Origin: Hydrogenophaga palleronii NBRC 102513
GTDB taxonomy: Bacteria; Pseudomonadota; Gammaproteobacteria; Burkholderiales; Burkholderiaceae_C
Direction: 5' to 3'
DNA: 64,000 nt
NCBI RefSeq assembly: GCF_001571225.1
Contig: NZ_BCTJ01000010.1
Coordinates: 1 to 64,000 of the forward strand
The notes under the pieces are model-generated. The model made no database searches. It was not told where the DNA came from and saw only the letters and a list, made by a program, of their open reading frames with translations. Positions 6,910 through 15,346 of the stretch are shown here, piece after piece (position 1 is the first letter of the stretch; each line of letters opens with the position of its first letter). The translations under genes and the position numbers were made by a program.

Positions 6910-9675
6910 GTGGATCAAGCACCCGCCATTGATCCCTACCCCACGATGCAACCCGAAACGCTGGCGCCCATGGTCAACTGGACCAAGCTCGCGCCGCCTG
7001 GCAAACAAGCTGAATGGCTCGTGGACCGCACGGGCCTGGAGGCACTGATCGCGCAGCGCGTGCAGCAGCACGCGGTCGTGATCACCGCGCCCGCCGGCTA
7101 CGGCAAGACCAGCCTGCTGGCACAGGTGCGCCGGCACATCGCGCCCAACGCCATCACCGGCTGGCTCAGCCTGGACGCGGGCGACAACGACCTCGGGCAC
7201 TTCCTGCTGCATTTCGTCGAAGCCATCCGGGCCGGTGGCTCGCACGCCGGGCAAGCCACGCTGGCCCTGTTGCGCTCGGGGGTGGGCCTGCCGCCCTCGG
7301 TGCTCAAGGCCACGCTGCTCAACGAGCTGGCCGCCATCGAGAAGAACACCCTGCTCTTCATCGACGACTTCCACCTCATCACCGACGAAGCCGTCATCGC
7401 CACCGTGCAGGCGATCCTGCTCGCCCCGCTCGGGCATTTCCGCCTGCTCATCGCCACGCGCACCGCACACACCTTGCCGATGTCGCCCCTGCGGCTGCGC
7501 AACGCCGTGCTGGAGCTCGGTGGCCAGGAGCTGCGTTTTTCCGCGCCCGAGGTGGGCGAGTTCTTCGCGCGCCAGAACGGCAGCCCGCTGGCCCCCGATG
7601 TGCTCAGCCTGCTGCACGAGCGCACCGAAGGCTGGGTTGCCGGACTGCAGTTCGCCGCGATCGCGCTGCGCGACAGCAGCGACCCGCAGCAGTTCCTGGC
7701 GCGTTTTTCCGGCGAGCACCGCGACGTCGGCGACTTCCTGGCCGACGAAGTGTTCGGCCGCCAGAGCCCCGACGTGCAAGACTTCCTGCTCGCCACCTGC
7801 ATCCTCAAACGCTTCGACACCGCGCTGTGCAACGCGGTGACCCGGCAGCAGGACGCGCGCAGCGTGCTCGACCGGCTGGAGAGCGGCAACCTGTTCATCT
7901 TCTCGCTCGACAGCGAAAAGCGCTGGTATCGATACCACCACCTGTTCGCCGAATTCCTGCAGCGGCGCCTGCGCGAGCGCCAGCCGGACCACCACGCCGA
8001 ACTGCACGCGCGGGCCTGCCGCTGGCTGGCCGCGCACGGCTTCACGCTGGACGCGATCGCACACGCCTTCGCGGCCGGCGACGAGGCCTTTGCCGCCGAA
8101 CTGCTCGACACCGCCAGCCCGCACCTGTTCGCCACCGGCCAGTTCGCCACGGTGCAGGCGCTGGCCTCACGGCTGCCGCCCGCGGTGGCGGCCGACTGCC
8201 CGCGCCTGCAGCTCGACCTGGCCTGGGACTGCGAGCTGCGCTGGCAATTCCCGCAGGCCCGCCATGCCTTGCGCAACGCGCGCGCCACGCTGGAGCGCTG
8301 GGCCGCCGAACCCATGGACGCGGCCGCCGCGAGCCGGCACGAGCGGCTGATGTCCACCCTCGCCCACCGCGAGATGATGCTGTCGATGCTCAGCGACGAC
8401 ATCGTGGCCACCCACGAGCGCAGCCGCCGTTGGCTGGACGCGGACACCGGCACCGACGGCTTCATGCGCGCCTCCACCGAGACCGCGATGATGTTGTGCC
8501 AGCGCGAGACCTACTGCGTCGAAGGCGCGGCGGCGGCGGCCGAGATCACCTACCAGAACTTCGTGCGCCACGGCGCCACCTACGGCACCGCGTTCCACAA
8601 CAGCGTGGCCGGCACGCTGCTCTTTGCCGCCGGCGATCTCACGCGTGCCGCCGCCACCTACGAGCTGGCGCGCGACTGGGCCGTGCGCCTGCATGGCGAC
8701 AAATCGGCGTTGGTGGCCATGCCTTCGATGCTGCTGGCCGAACTGGCCTACGAGCGTGGCGAGCTCGACACCGCCCGCCGCCTGATCCAGGACCACAGCG
8801 CCATGTCGCGCGAACTGGGTTTCGTCGACAACCTGATCGCTGGCTTCATCACCGCCGCGCGCCTCGCCAGCGCCGAACGAGACCCACGCACCGCCGCGGC
8901 CGTGCTCAATGACGCCGCGCACTTTGCCGAGCGTTACGACTTCAACCGCCTGCGCGCCCACGTGCTGGCCGAGCGGGTGCGCCAGTGCATGCTGGCGGGC
9001 GACACGCGGGAGGCCCAGCGGCTGCTCGTTGCGGCCGGCGCCCACCCCGCGCGGCTGCTGCCCGGGGCGCACACCACCAGCGAACACGAGCTGCTGGCCA
9101 TCGCCTGCGCCCGCGCCAGCAACGACGAGGCGGCCCTGCCGTTGATGAAGAGCTGGTTCGCCCATGCGCGCAGCCGGCATTGCGTGCGCTCTGCGGTGCG
9201 TTGCGCCGTGCTGCTCGCCAGACTCTCCTTGCGCCAGGGGCAACGCACTGCCGCGCTGCGCCAGCTGATCGAGGCACTGGACCTCGGCACCGACGCCGGT
9301 TTCGTGCGCAGCTTTCTCGACGAGGGCGATGACGTGATCGATCTGCTGCGCCACCTGCTCGCGCACAGCGACGTGGTGCCGACGTCTGCGCAGCAAGCGG
9401 CCGCGCGCCTCCTGGCCCATGTGGACAGCCAGGCACCGGCGTCACCGGAAGCCGCCCCGGAGGCAGCCGCCGCCGGCGCGCTGACACCGCGCGAGATCGA
9501 GATCCTGCGGCTGGCGGGTGCCAGCATGCTCAACAGCGAGATCGGCGTGTCGCTCGGCCTGGCCGAGAGCACCGTCAAGTGGTACTGGCAGAAGATCTAC
9601 GAAAAGATGGGCGTGCACCGGCGTTCGCTCGCCGTGCAGCAGGCGCGGCGCATGCGGTTGATGCCACCGCCCTGA
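6910..9675 (+). CDS. MalT-like LuxR-family transcriptional regulator (LAL type)
   Basis: Large ATP-binding regulator of 921 residues, the MalT/AcoK size class. An N-terminal STAND-type NTPase domain has Walker A APAGYGKTS (60-68) and Walker B LLFIDDFHLI (149-158). A long helical repeat (TPR-like) region follows, and a C-terminal LuxR helix-turn-helix starts LTPREIEIL (858) and includes LAESTVKWYWQKIYEKMGVH. Known relatives switch on catabolic genes when ATP and an inducer bind. The GTG at 6910 is a weakly supported start with no close Shine-Dalgarno; ATG codons at 6946 or 6970 are alternatives. It points towards the Rieske genes but is convergent with the nearer pair, so its target is uncertain. 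Confidence 0.88.
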   Translation: MDQAPAIDPYPTMQPETLAPMVNWTKLAPPGKQAEWLVDRTGLEALIAQRVQQHAVVITAPAGYGKTSLLAQVRRHIAPNAITGWLSLDAGDNDLGHFLLHFVEAIRAGGSHAGQATLALLRSGVGLPPSVLKATLLNELAAIEKNTLLFIDDFHLITDEAVIATVQAILLAPLGHFRLLIATRTAHTLPMSPLRLRNAVLELGGQELRFSAPEVGEFFARQNGSPLAPDVLSLLHERTEGWVAGLQFAAIALRDSSDPQQFLARFSGEHRDVGDFLADEVFGRQSPDVQDFLLATCILKRFDTALCNAVTRQQDARSVLDRLESGNLFIFSLDSEKRWYRYHHLFAEFLQRRLRERQPDHHAELHARACRWLAAHGFTLDAIAHAFAAGDEAFAAELLDTASPHLFATGQFATVQALASRLPPAVAADCPRLQLDLAWDCELRWQFPQARHALRNARATLERWAAEPMDAAAASRHERLMSTLAHREMMLSMLSDDIVATHERSRRWLDADTGTDGFMRASTETAMMLCQRETYCVEGAAAAAEITYQNFVRHGATYGTAFHNSVAGTLLFAAGDLTRAAATYELARDWAVRLHGDKSALVAMPSMLLAELAYERGELDTARRLIQDHSAMSRELGFVDNLIAGFITAARLASAERDPRTAAAVLNDAAHFAERYDFNRLRAHVLAERVRQCMLAGDTREAQRLLVAAGAHPARLLPGAHTTSEHELLAIACARASNDEAALPLMKSWFAHARSRHCVRSAVRCAVLLARLSLRQGQRTAALRQLIEALDLGTDAGFVRSFLDEGDDVIDLLRHLLAHSDVVPTSAQQAAARLLAHVDSQAPASPEAAPEAAAAGALTPREIEILRLAGASMLNSEIGVSLGLAESTVKWYWQKIYEKMGVHRRSLAVQQARRMRLMPPP

Positions 9676-9695
9676 GTGCTTTCGTCAAGCATCGA

Positions 9696-9741
9696 CATCG
9701 GCCCGCACACCCGGGTGGCGTGCGGGCCGATGCCGGGTTTT
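9696..9741 (+). terminator. Rho-independent terminator after the LuxR gene
   Basis: A 13-bp perfect stem (CATCGGCCCGCAC at 9696-9708 paired with 9720-9732) encloses an 11-base loop and is followed within five bases by TTTT. It lies 20 bp after the LuxR stop, between convergent genes. There is no T-run on the other side, so it should mainly stop plus-strand transcripts, though the stem could slow minus-strand ones too. Confidence 0.65.
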
Positions 9742-9755
9742 GTGCGCAGATCGGA

Positions 9756-10742
9756 CTACAGATCGAGCTCCAGCACCTCGCCAGCGCAGCCGCGCGAAAC
9801 GCAGACCAGCATCACGTCGTTGGCGGCCCGCTGCGCGGCCGACAGCACGCCATCGCGGTGCTCGATGCGGCCGGAGAGCACACCGGTCTGGCAGGTGCCA
9901 CACAAACCCTCCTTGCACGACCAGGGCACACACGCGCCGTTGGCCTCCATCGCGTCCAGCAGGCTCTGCTCGGGTGCCACCTTGAAGCTGGCGCCGGTGC
10001 TGCGGATCTTCACCTCGAAGCCACCGGCCGGTGGTGCCGACTCGGGCGCTGCCGGTGCCGCGAACCATTCGAAGTGCACCGTCTCCGGCGGGCGCCCTTC
10101 GCTGGCGCGCTGCACCGACTGCATCAGCGGTGCCGGTCCGCAACAGTAAACGTGTTCGCCTGGCTCGAGATCGCTCAGGGCCTCGGCCGGATCGAAGAAG
10201 CGCCCGCCCTGCTCGTCATCGGCGTGCAGGTGCAACGCGCTGCCGCCCGGGTCCAGCTCGCGCAGCACTTCAAAGAACGCCGCGCGCTGGCGCGAGCGCA
10301 CGCAGTAGTGCAACCGCCAGGGTTTGCCGTGGTCGATGCACCAGTGGATCATCGACAGCAGCGGCGTGACCCCGATGCCGCCCGCGACGAAGCGGTAGGC
10401 CGCCGCGTCCTGCACCAGCGGGAAGTGGTTGCGCGGCGCCGAGCTGCGGATCACGTCGCCGCGCCGCAGCGCGTCGTGTACGAAGCGCGAGCCACCGCGG
10501 CTGTTGGGCGAGAGGCCCACGCCCACCACGTAGCGGTCGGACTCGGCCGCGCTGTTGCACAACGAGTAGTGCCGCACCAGGCCGTTGGGCAACTGCAGCT
10601 CAAGGTGGGCGCCCGGCGCAAACGGCGGCAGACTCCCACCACCCGGCGCGCGCAGCTCCAGGCACAACACGTCGCGTGCCTCGCTGCGCACGGCCGCCAC
10701 CTCGAGCGCCAGCGCAGCACCCGTCTGGGCCGGGCGCTCCAT
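9756..10742 (-). CDS. Vanillate-demethylase-type ferredoxin reductase subunit
   Basis: Electron-transfer partner of a Rieske oxygenase, 328 residues, in the class IA (VanB/phthalate dioxygenase reductase) layout. A flavin-binding barrel carries RHYSLCNS, followed by an NAD domain with GGIGVTPLLSM and YCCGPAPLM. A C-terminal plant-type [2Fe-2S] domain has ligands Cys276, Cys281, Cys284 and Cys314. It would pass electrons from NADH through flavin to the iron-sulfur centre and on to the oxygenase encoded 14 bp upstream in the same operon. The start at 10742 follows the oxygenase stop directly. Confidence 0.92.
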   Translation of the reverse strand: MERPAQTGAALALEVAAVRSEARDVLCLELRAPGGGSLPPFAPGAHLELQLPNGLVRHYSLCNSAAESDRYVVGVGLSPNSRGGSRFVHDALRRGDVIRSSAPRNHFPLVQDAAAYRFVAGGIGVTPLLSMIHWCIDHGKPWRLHYCVRSRQRAAFFEVLRELDPGGSALHLHADDEQGGRFFDPAEALSDLEPGEHVYCCGPAPLMQSVQRASEGRPPETVHFEWFAAPAAPESAPPAGGFEVKIRSTGASFKVAPEQSLLDAMEANGACVPWSCKEGLCGTCQTGVLSGRIEHRDGVLSAAQRAANDVMLVCVSRGCAGEVLELDL

Positions 10743-10756
10743 GGTGGTGGCGGCGG

Positions 10757-11860
10757 TCACGACGCGGTGGCGATGGCCACGACCGGACGGCCGGCTTCGC
10801 GCGCAGGCACAGGCGCAGGTGCCGGCGCTGCCGCCTTCTCTTCGCGGATCAGCTTGTCCAGCACCCACAGCATCTTGCCGGGGCCGGCGTCGTGGGAGAT
10901 GTCGACCATCTTCAGGTCCGGCTTCTCGCGGCGGCGGATGTGTTGCGCCTCCAGCATGATCCGGTCTTCGGTGAAGGCCTTGTCCAGCCCGCGGCCGAGC
11001 ATGTCGCTCAGGCCGGGGAACTCGGTGTCCTTGCTCGCGCCCCAGGAGTAGTAGTAATCGACCGAGTCCTCGTCGCAGGGCGTCACCGCCTGGCAGGTCC
11101 AGGTGTCGACCAGCAACTGGCCGTTGGACTCGCCCTCGGTGGCCGTGCCGGCGGCGAAGGCGCGGAAGCGCATCACCCAGTTGCAAGGCACGGTGTGCTG
11201 GATGTCGAAGCAGATGTCCAGCTTCATGTCTTCCGGGAAGATGTGGCGCACCAGCGCCGTCGGCTTGACCGAGCGCACCCAGAACAGCGTGTTGACACCG
11301 CGTGGCGTCAACGTGTGCTTGGGCTTGATCTCGCCATAGGCCGGGTCACCACCCACGGTGTTCTCGTGCACCCAGGTCAGGTGGCTGAGGTCGGCGAGGT
11401 TTTCGATTTCCCAACGGTAGTTGGTCTCGACGTGCATCTTCGAGGTCTTGATGTGCCAGCCCGGATCGGACGGCCCGACCGAGAAGCAGATCAGTGCCGG
11501 GTCGGCCTTCTCGGGCTCACCCATCCACACCCAGACCCAGTTGTCCTTCTCGACCACCGGGAACGAGCGCACGCAGGCGCGCTCCGGAATGCTCTCCTGG
11601 CCGGGGATGTGGTCGCAGACACCATCGGGGCCGAACTTCATGCCGTGGTACATGCACCGCAGCGATTCACCTTCCTTGCGGCCCAGCGACAGCGCCGCCT
11701 GGCGGTGCGGGCAGCGGTCTTCAAGGGCCACCACCTTGCCGCTGGGGGTGCGGTACAGCACCACCCGCTCTCCGGCGATCTTGCGGGCAATGATGGCGTC
11801 GGCGCCCTGGTGGAACTCGTTGTCCCAACCAGCGCAATACCAGGCGTTCTTCAAAAACAT
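10757..11860 (-). CDS. Rieske [2Fe-2S] oxygenase, VanA-like (pair A)
   Basis: Catalytic subunit of 367 residues with Rieske ligands Cys50/His52 (CPH) and Cys69/His72 (CMYH) and a mononuclear iron site formed by Asp157, His160 and His165 in NLADLSHLTWVH. Length and layout fit vanillate/dicamba O-demethylase-type monooxygenases more than two-subunit dioxygenases, since no beta subunit is present. The start has a GAGGAGAG ribosome-binding site. With the downstream reductase it forms a two-component system likely to remove a methyl group from, or hydroxylate, a substituted aromatic acid. The C-terminus is an alanine/proline-rich tail. Exact substrate is not determinable here. Confidence 0.92.
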   Translation of the reverse strand: MFLKNAWYCAGWDNEFHQGADAIIARKIAGERVVLYRTPSGKVVALEDRCPHRQAALSLGRKEGESLRCMYHGMKFGPDGVCDHIPGQESIPERACVRSFPVVEKDNWVWVWMGEPEKADPALICFSVGPSDPGWHIKTSKMHVETNYRWEIENLADLSHLTWVHENTVGGDPAYGEIKPKHTLTPRGVNTLFWVRSVKPTALVRHIFPEDMKLDICFDIQHTVPCNWVMRFRAFAAGTATEGESNGQLLVDTWTCQAVTPCDEDSVDYYYSWGASKDTEFPGLSDMLGRGLDKAFTEDRIMLEAQHIRRREKPDLKMVDISHDAGPGKMLWVLDKLIREEKAAAPAPAPVPAREAGRPVVAIATAS

Positions 11861-12230
11861 GTCTCTCTCTCCTCGTTGTGGGGTGGACGCGCCTTCCGGC
11901 TGCGGTCCGCACGGTCCAGAGGGGCCGCGGCCGGGGCGCTGAGAGCCATTCTGGGGAGCACCCCGCACAGGGTCACCCATTGCGAAGGCGGGCGCATCGC
12001 AGGGCCAACCGCACGGTGGCGGGGTGGGTTCTATCCTTTTGGGAGGGAGGGTTAACCAGTGCCTGGGGTGGGGCAGGCGCCCGGGCGCTGCTTCCGGGGT
12101 GGTGCCGGTGGGCCGTCACCCAATCGACCAGAAGAAACCTCCACCCGCCTGCGTTTTTCAGAAACCGGCCTGGCACGGTTTGTCACTTTGGCCGCTCTGT
12201 CGCCGTTCCGCGCGCTCGAGAGCGCCGGCC
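11861..12230. other. Non-coding spacer of 370 bp upstream of Rieske pair A
   Basis: No gene is seen. Just after the stop of the sigma-54 activator gene is a small hairpin (GCGCTC and its complement at 12212-12225) without a T-run, and a perfect 12-bp palindrome GCGCCCGGGCGC lies at 12077-12088. A promoter for the Rieske operon must lie here or be shared with the activator gene, but only a weak -24/-12-like match was found on the minus strand (11979-11964). Confidence 0.45.
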
Positions 12231-14000
12231 TCAGCCCCCGCTCTCGCGCCGCTTGATGCGGTATTCCACCTGGCCGCGCCGCAGCTGCAGCAGCCTTGCC
12301 ACGGCAGACACATTGCCGCCGCAGCGGTCCACGGCGCGGTCGATCAGCATGGCTTCGATGTCGGTGAACGAGGCCTGTTGATCGAGCAGCTGATCCACGA
12401 GGGCGGGCAGGTCGCCGGACGGGGCGTCTGCGCTGGCGTGGCCGTGCCCTCTCTCGCGCACCAGGTCGCCCGCAGGGCCGAGGCTCCAGGTGGTGCCGCG
12501 CAAGGTCTCGCCGCCCGCGAACAGGTGTTGCACGTCGATACTGCCGCCTTCTTCCGCGAGGATGACGCCGCGCTCGACCATGTTCTCCAGCTCGCGCACA
12601 TTGCCCGGCCAGTCGTAGTCCCACAGGGCGGCGTAGGCCTGCGGGCTCAGGCCTTTGACGTCCTTGCCGCAGCGGCGCACGCTGCGCTCCAGGAACAGCG
12701 CCACCAGTAACGGGATGTCTTCGAGGCGCTCCCGCAGCGGCGGGATCTCGATCGGGAACACGTTGAGGCGAAAGAACAGGTCGGTGCGAAACCGCCCTTC
12801 GCTGACTTCCGTGCGCAGGTCGCGGTTCGCCGCCGCGACGATGCGCACATCCGCCCGCCGCACTTCGGTGCCGCCCACGCGCTCGAACTCCCGCTCCTGG
12901 ATGACGCGCAACACCTTGCCTTGCGCCGGCAGGCTCAGGCTGGTGATCTCGTCGAGAAACAGGGTGCCGCCATGGGCCCGCTCGAAACGCCCGGGCCGGG
13001 TGCGGTCTGCACCGGTGTAGGCGCCGCGCTCGACGCCGAACAGTTCGGCCTCGACAAGGTTGGCCGGGATCGCCGCGCAGTTGATGGAGATCATCGGCCC
13101 GGCGGCGCGCGGGCTAATGGAATGCAGCGCGCGCGCAAAGCACTCCTTGCCCACGCCGCTTTCGCCGCGAAACAGCACCGTCGAGTTGGTGGGCGCCACG
13201 CGGCGCACGAGGTGGGCCACGGCGCGGAAACCGGCGGATGTGCCGACAAAGCCGCCCAGGTTCTCGCTGGCGTCGGCGCTGCCGGTGGGCACGCCCGATG
13301 ACGGACCCGACGCCGTGCTGGTGGAGGCCCGGTCTGGCGCCGCCCGCGAACGGCTGTGGCCGACACGGTCCACGAAGGTGTCGACCTGCAGGTAGTCGGT
13401 GTCGTCTTCGTCCTGCGGCGCTTCACGCTGCCATTCGACCAGCGGCCGGCCGATGACGCGGCAGCGCGCATGCCCCATGGCCACGCACTCCACTTCGTGC
13501 CAGTGGATCGGCATGCCGGTGACGGCGGTGCAGTAGCCGTCGGCGTAACCGACCATGGTCCAGCAGGCGGGCGAGCCGCTCACGCCACAGTGGGCCAGGT
13601 GGGCCTGGGCCTCCCAGCTCGCGCTCCAGTAGTAGTCGCCCCAGAACTGGCCTTTGGCGATGTCGACCTCCATCGCGTCAACCGGCTGGTTGCGCACGAA
13701 GCCTTCCATTTCACGCAGGCGAGGCCCCAGCGCGAGCGCGGCGCCGAGGTCGGCCTCGCCCAGTTGTTCGCGCACGCGCTGGCCGTCGTCAAACCCCTGC
13801 TGGTAGCCCAGCCGCATCATGAGCGCACGCGTTTTGGCGGTGCCCAGGCTGCCGATCAGCTCGCGCCGCAGCTCGGCGAAGGACTCGGCCTGCATGAGCA
13901 GCATGCGCTGGTTGAACAGCTGGATGTGGCCCGCGTCGGGCGAGAAGTGCAGGTGGCCGGCCAGCAGCTTGGCCGGGTCGATGGCGGGGTTCTGGGACAT
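12231..14000 (-). CDS. XylR/DmpR-family sigma-54-dependent activator
   Basis: Aromatic-sensing activator of 589 residues. An N-terminal XylR_N domain (about 10-75) precedes a V4R domain (about 100-187), in which Cys146, Cys172 and Cys180 match the spacing of the metal-binding cysteines of phenol-sensing relatives. The AAA+ domain has Walker A GESGVGKE (279-286), the sigma-54 contact loop as GAYTGA (326-331, Tyr replacing the usual Phe) and Walker B GTLFLDE (345-351). A Fis-type helix-turn-helix ends the protein. The start at 14000 is preferred over a longer frame because the upstream bases hold paired enhancer repeats. It lies between the two Rieske pairs and diverges from pair B, its most likely target. 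Confidence 0.93.
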   Translation of the reverse strand: MSQNPAIDPAKLLAGHLHFSPDAGHIQLFNQRMLLMQAESFAELRRELIGSLGTAKTRALMMRLGYQQGFDDGQRVREQLGEADLGAALALGPRLREMEGFVRNQPVDAMEVDIAKGQFWGDYYWSASWEAQAHLAHCGVSGSPACWTMVGYADGYCTAVTGMPIHWHEVECVAMGHARCRVIGRPLVEWQREAPQDEDDTDYLQVDTFVDRVGHSRSRAAPDRASTSTASGPSSGVPTGSADASENLGGFVGTSAGFRAVAHLVRRVAPTNSTVLFRGESGVGKECFARALHSISPRAAGPMISINCAAIPANLVEAELFGVERGAYTGADRTRPGRFERAHGGTLFLDEITSLSLPAQGKVLRVIQEREFERVGGTEVRRADVRIVAAANRDLRTEVSEGRFRTDLFFRLNVFPIEIPPLRERLEDIPLLVALFLERSVRRCGKDVKGLSPQAYAALWDYDWPGNVRELENMVERGVILAEEGGSIDVQHLFAGGETLRGTTWSLGPAGDLVRERGHGHASADAPSGDLPALVDQLLDQQASFTDIEAMLIDRAVDRCGGNVSAVARLLQLRRGQVEYRIKRRESGG

Positions 14001-14050
14001 GGTGGTGGTGGGCGCGTGGGGCTGGTGTCCGGCCGCCAGGGCAGCGCCGG

Positions 14051-14068
14051 TTTCAGCAAATCTTGAAA
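14051..14068. promoter_or_regulatory. Upstream activator site 1 for the sigma-54 regulator
   Basis: TTTCAGCAAATCTTGAAA has 5-bp inverted arms (TTTCA and TGAAA). It matches the second site at 14085 at 15 of 18 positions and lies about 130 bp before the -24/-12 promoter, typical enhancer geometry for NtrC-type activators. Confidence 0.6.
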
Positions 14069-14084
14069 TCGGCGCGAGCCGGCG

Positions 14085-14102
14085 TTTCCGCAAATCCTGA
14101 AG
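14085..14102. promoter_or_regulatory. Upstream activator site 2 for the sigma-54 regulator
   Basis: TTTCCGCAAATCCTGAAG repeats site 1 with an offset of 34 bp, about three helical turns, so both sites would face the same side of the DNA. It lies about 100 bp upstream of the -24/-12 element. Confidence 0.58.
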
Positions 14103-14198
14103 ACCGGGCCCCTCCACCGCCATCATGGTTTACCCCCGCTTTGCAAAAAATCGTTGCACGACAACGGCTTGCCCGTGCCCTTCGCGCTGGCCGCGCCA

Positions 14199-14214
14199 TG
14201 GCACAACGTTTGCG
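14199..14214 (+). promoter_or_regulatory. Sigma-54 (-24/-12) promoter of Rieske pair B
   Basis: TGGCAC, five bases, then TTGC reproduces the sigma-54 consensus exactly at both conserved blocks, with G instead of A/T in the last position. It sits 63 bp before the reductase start codon and downstream of two repeated enhancer-like sites, next to the activator gene that should read it. Confidence 0.8.
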
Positions 14215-14276
14215 AAGCAATGCCGCAATGGCCGCCATGCAATGGGTTGACGGCGGCCCCACCCCACGGAGACAAC

Positions 14277-15278
14277 ATGAACAACCCGACCGCCGGCGCC
14301 GCCACCGGCCTGCTGCACGTGCGCGTGTCGCACCGCGAAGTGCAGGCCCAGGAGGTGGTGGCTCTCACCCTGGTGCCCGCCGAAGGCCAGGGCCCGCTGC
14401 CCGCGTTCGATGCCGGCGCCCACATCGACCTGCTCCTGCCCAACGGGCTGGTGCGCCAGTACTCGCTGTGCAACGCGCCGCACGAGCGCGATCACTACCT
14501 CATCGCCGTGCTGCGCGAACCTTCGGGAAGGGGCGGCTCGGCGTGCGTGCACGAGGCCCTGCGCGTCGGCACCGCGTTGCAGATCGGCTTGCCTCGCAAC
14601 GCGTTCGCCTTGCTGCCCTGCCCGCACACGCTGTTGCTGGCCGGCGGTATCGGCCTGACGCCGCTGCTGGCCATGGCCGAGCAACTGTGGGCCGAGCAGC
14701 GATCTTTCGAGCTGCACGCCTGCGCGCGCTCGGTGACTCGCCTGCCGTTCCGGCAGCGCCTGAAGGAAGCGCCCTGGGCCCACTTGGTGCACCTGCACCA
14801 TGACGACGGGCCACCCTCGCAACACTTCGATGCGCGCGCGCTGCTCGGCCAGTCGCCGCCCGGCACCCAGGCCTGGGTGTGCGGCCCGTCGGGCTTCATC
14901 GGCCATGTGCGCGAGCAGGCGCAGGCCCTGGGCTGGGCGGCCGACCGTGTGCACGTGGAGCACTTTGCGGCGCCGCCCGGCGCGGCCGGCCCGGTGGTGG
15001 CAGACGCGGCGGCGTTCACCGTCGAGTGGCAGCCCACCGGACAGCGGATACCGGTGGCGCCAGGGACCAGCGTGGCGCAGGCCCTGGGCGCGGCAGGCAT
15101 TGCGTTGCAGCTCTCGTGCGAGCAAGGCATCTGCGGCAGTTGCACGGTGCGGGTGATCTCGGGCGAGCCCGACCACCGCGACCAGTTCTACACCCCGGAC
15201 GAGCACGCGAACCAGGGCCATTTCACACCTTGCTGCTCGCGCTCGCGCAGCCCGCTGCTGGTGCTGGCGAACCACTAG
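14277..15278 (+). CDS. Vanillate-demethylase-type ferredoxin reductase subunit (pair B)
   Basis: Class IA oxygenase reductase of 333 residues: flavin barrel with RQYSLCNA, NAD domain with GGIGLTPLL and VCGPSGFI, and C-terminal plant-type [2Fe-2S] ligands Cys281, Cys286, Cys289 and Cys319 or Cys320. The start follows a GGAGAC ribosome-binding site; the longer upstream frame runs through the sigma-54 promoter and is rejected. It is the first gene of a two-gene unit with the oxygenase 68 bp downstream, the reverse of the order in pair A. It is expected to donate NADH electrons to that oxygenase. Confidence 0.92.
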   Translation: MNNPTAGAATGLLHVRVSHREVQAQEVVALTLVPAEGQGPLPAFDAGAHIDLLLPNGLVRQYSLCNAPHERDHYLIAVLREPSGRGGSACVHEALRVGTALQIGLPRNAFALLPCPHTLLLAGGIGLTPLLAMAEQLWAEQRSFELHACARSVTRLPFRQRLKEAPWAHLVHLHHDDGPPSQHFDARALLGQSPPGTQAWVCGPSGFIGHVREQAQALGWAADRVHVEHFAAPPGAAGPVVADAAAFTVEWQPTGQRIPVAPGTSVAQALGAAGIALQLSCEQGICGSCTVRVISGEPDHRDQFYTPDEHANQGHFTPCCSRSRSPLLVLANH

Positions 15279-15346
15279 CACCCACCACCACGATTTCCCC
15301 CACCGGCCGGCAACGGCCTTCATTCAAAGCAACGACAGGAGACAAC

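Noticed and set aside
11964..11979. Possible -24/-12 promoter on the minus strand before Rieske pair A
   Set aside because: Only the GG and GC pairs with correct spacing match (TGGGTG-N5-GTGC); such matches are frequent by chance in GC-rich DNA and no enhancer repeat is nearby.
12171..12186. TGGCAC-N5-GTCA on the plus strand
   Set aside because: Lacks the TTGC block and points into the end of the activator gene.
14001..14126. N-terminal extension of the sigma-54 activator by 42 residues
   Set aside because: The extension would run through both enhancer-like repeats and its residues do not resemble XylR-family proteins.
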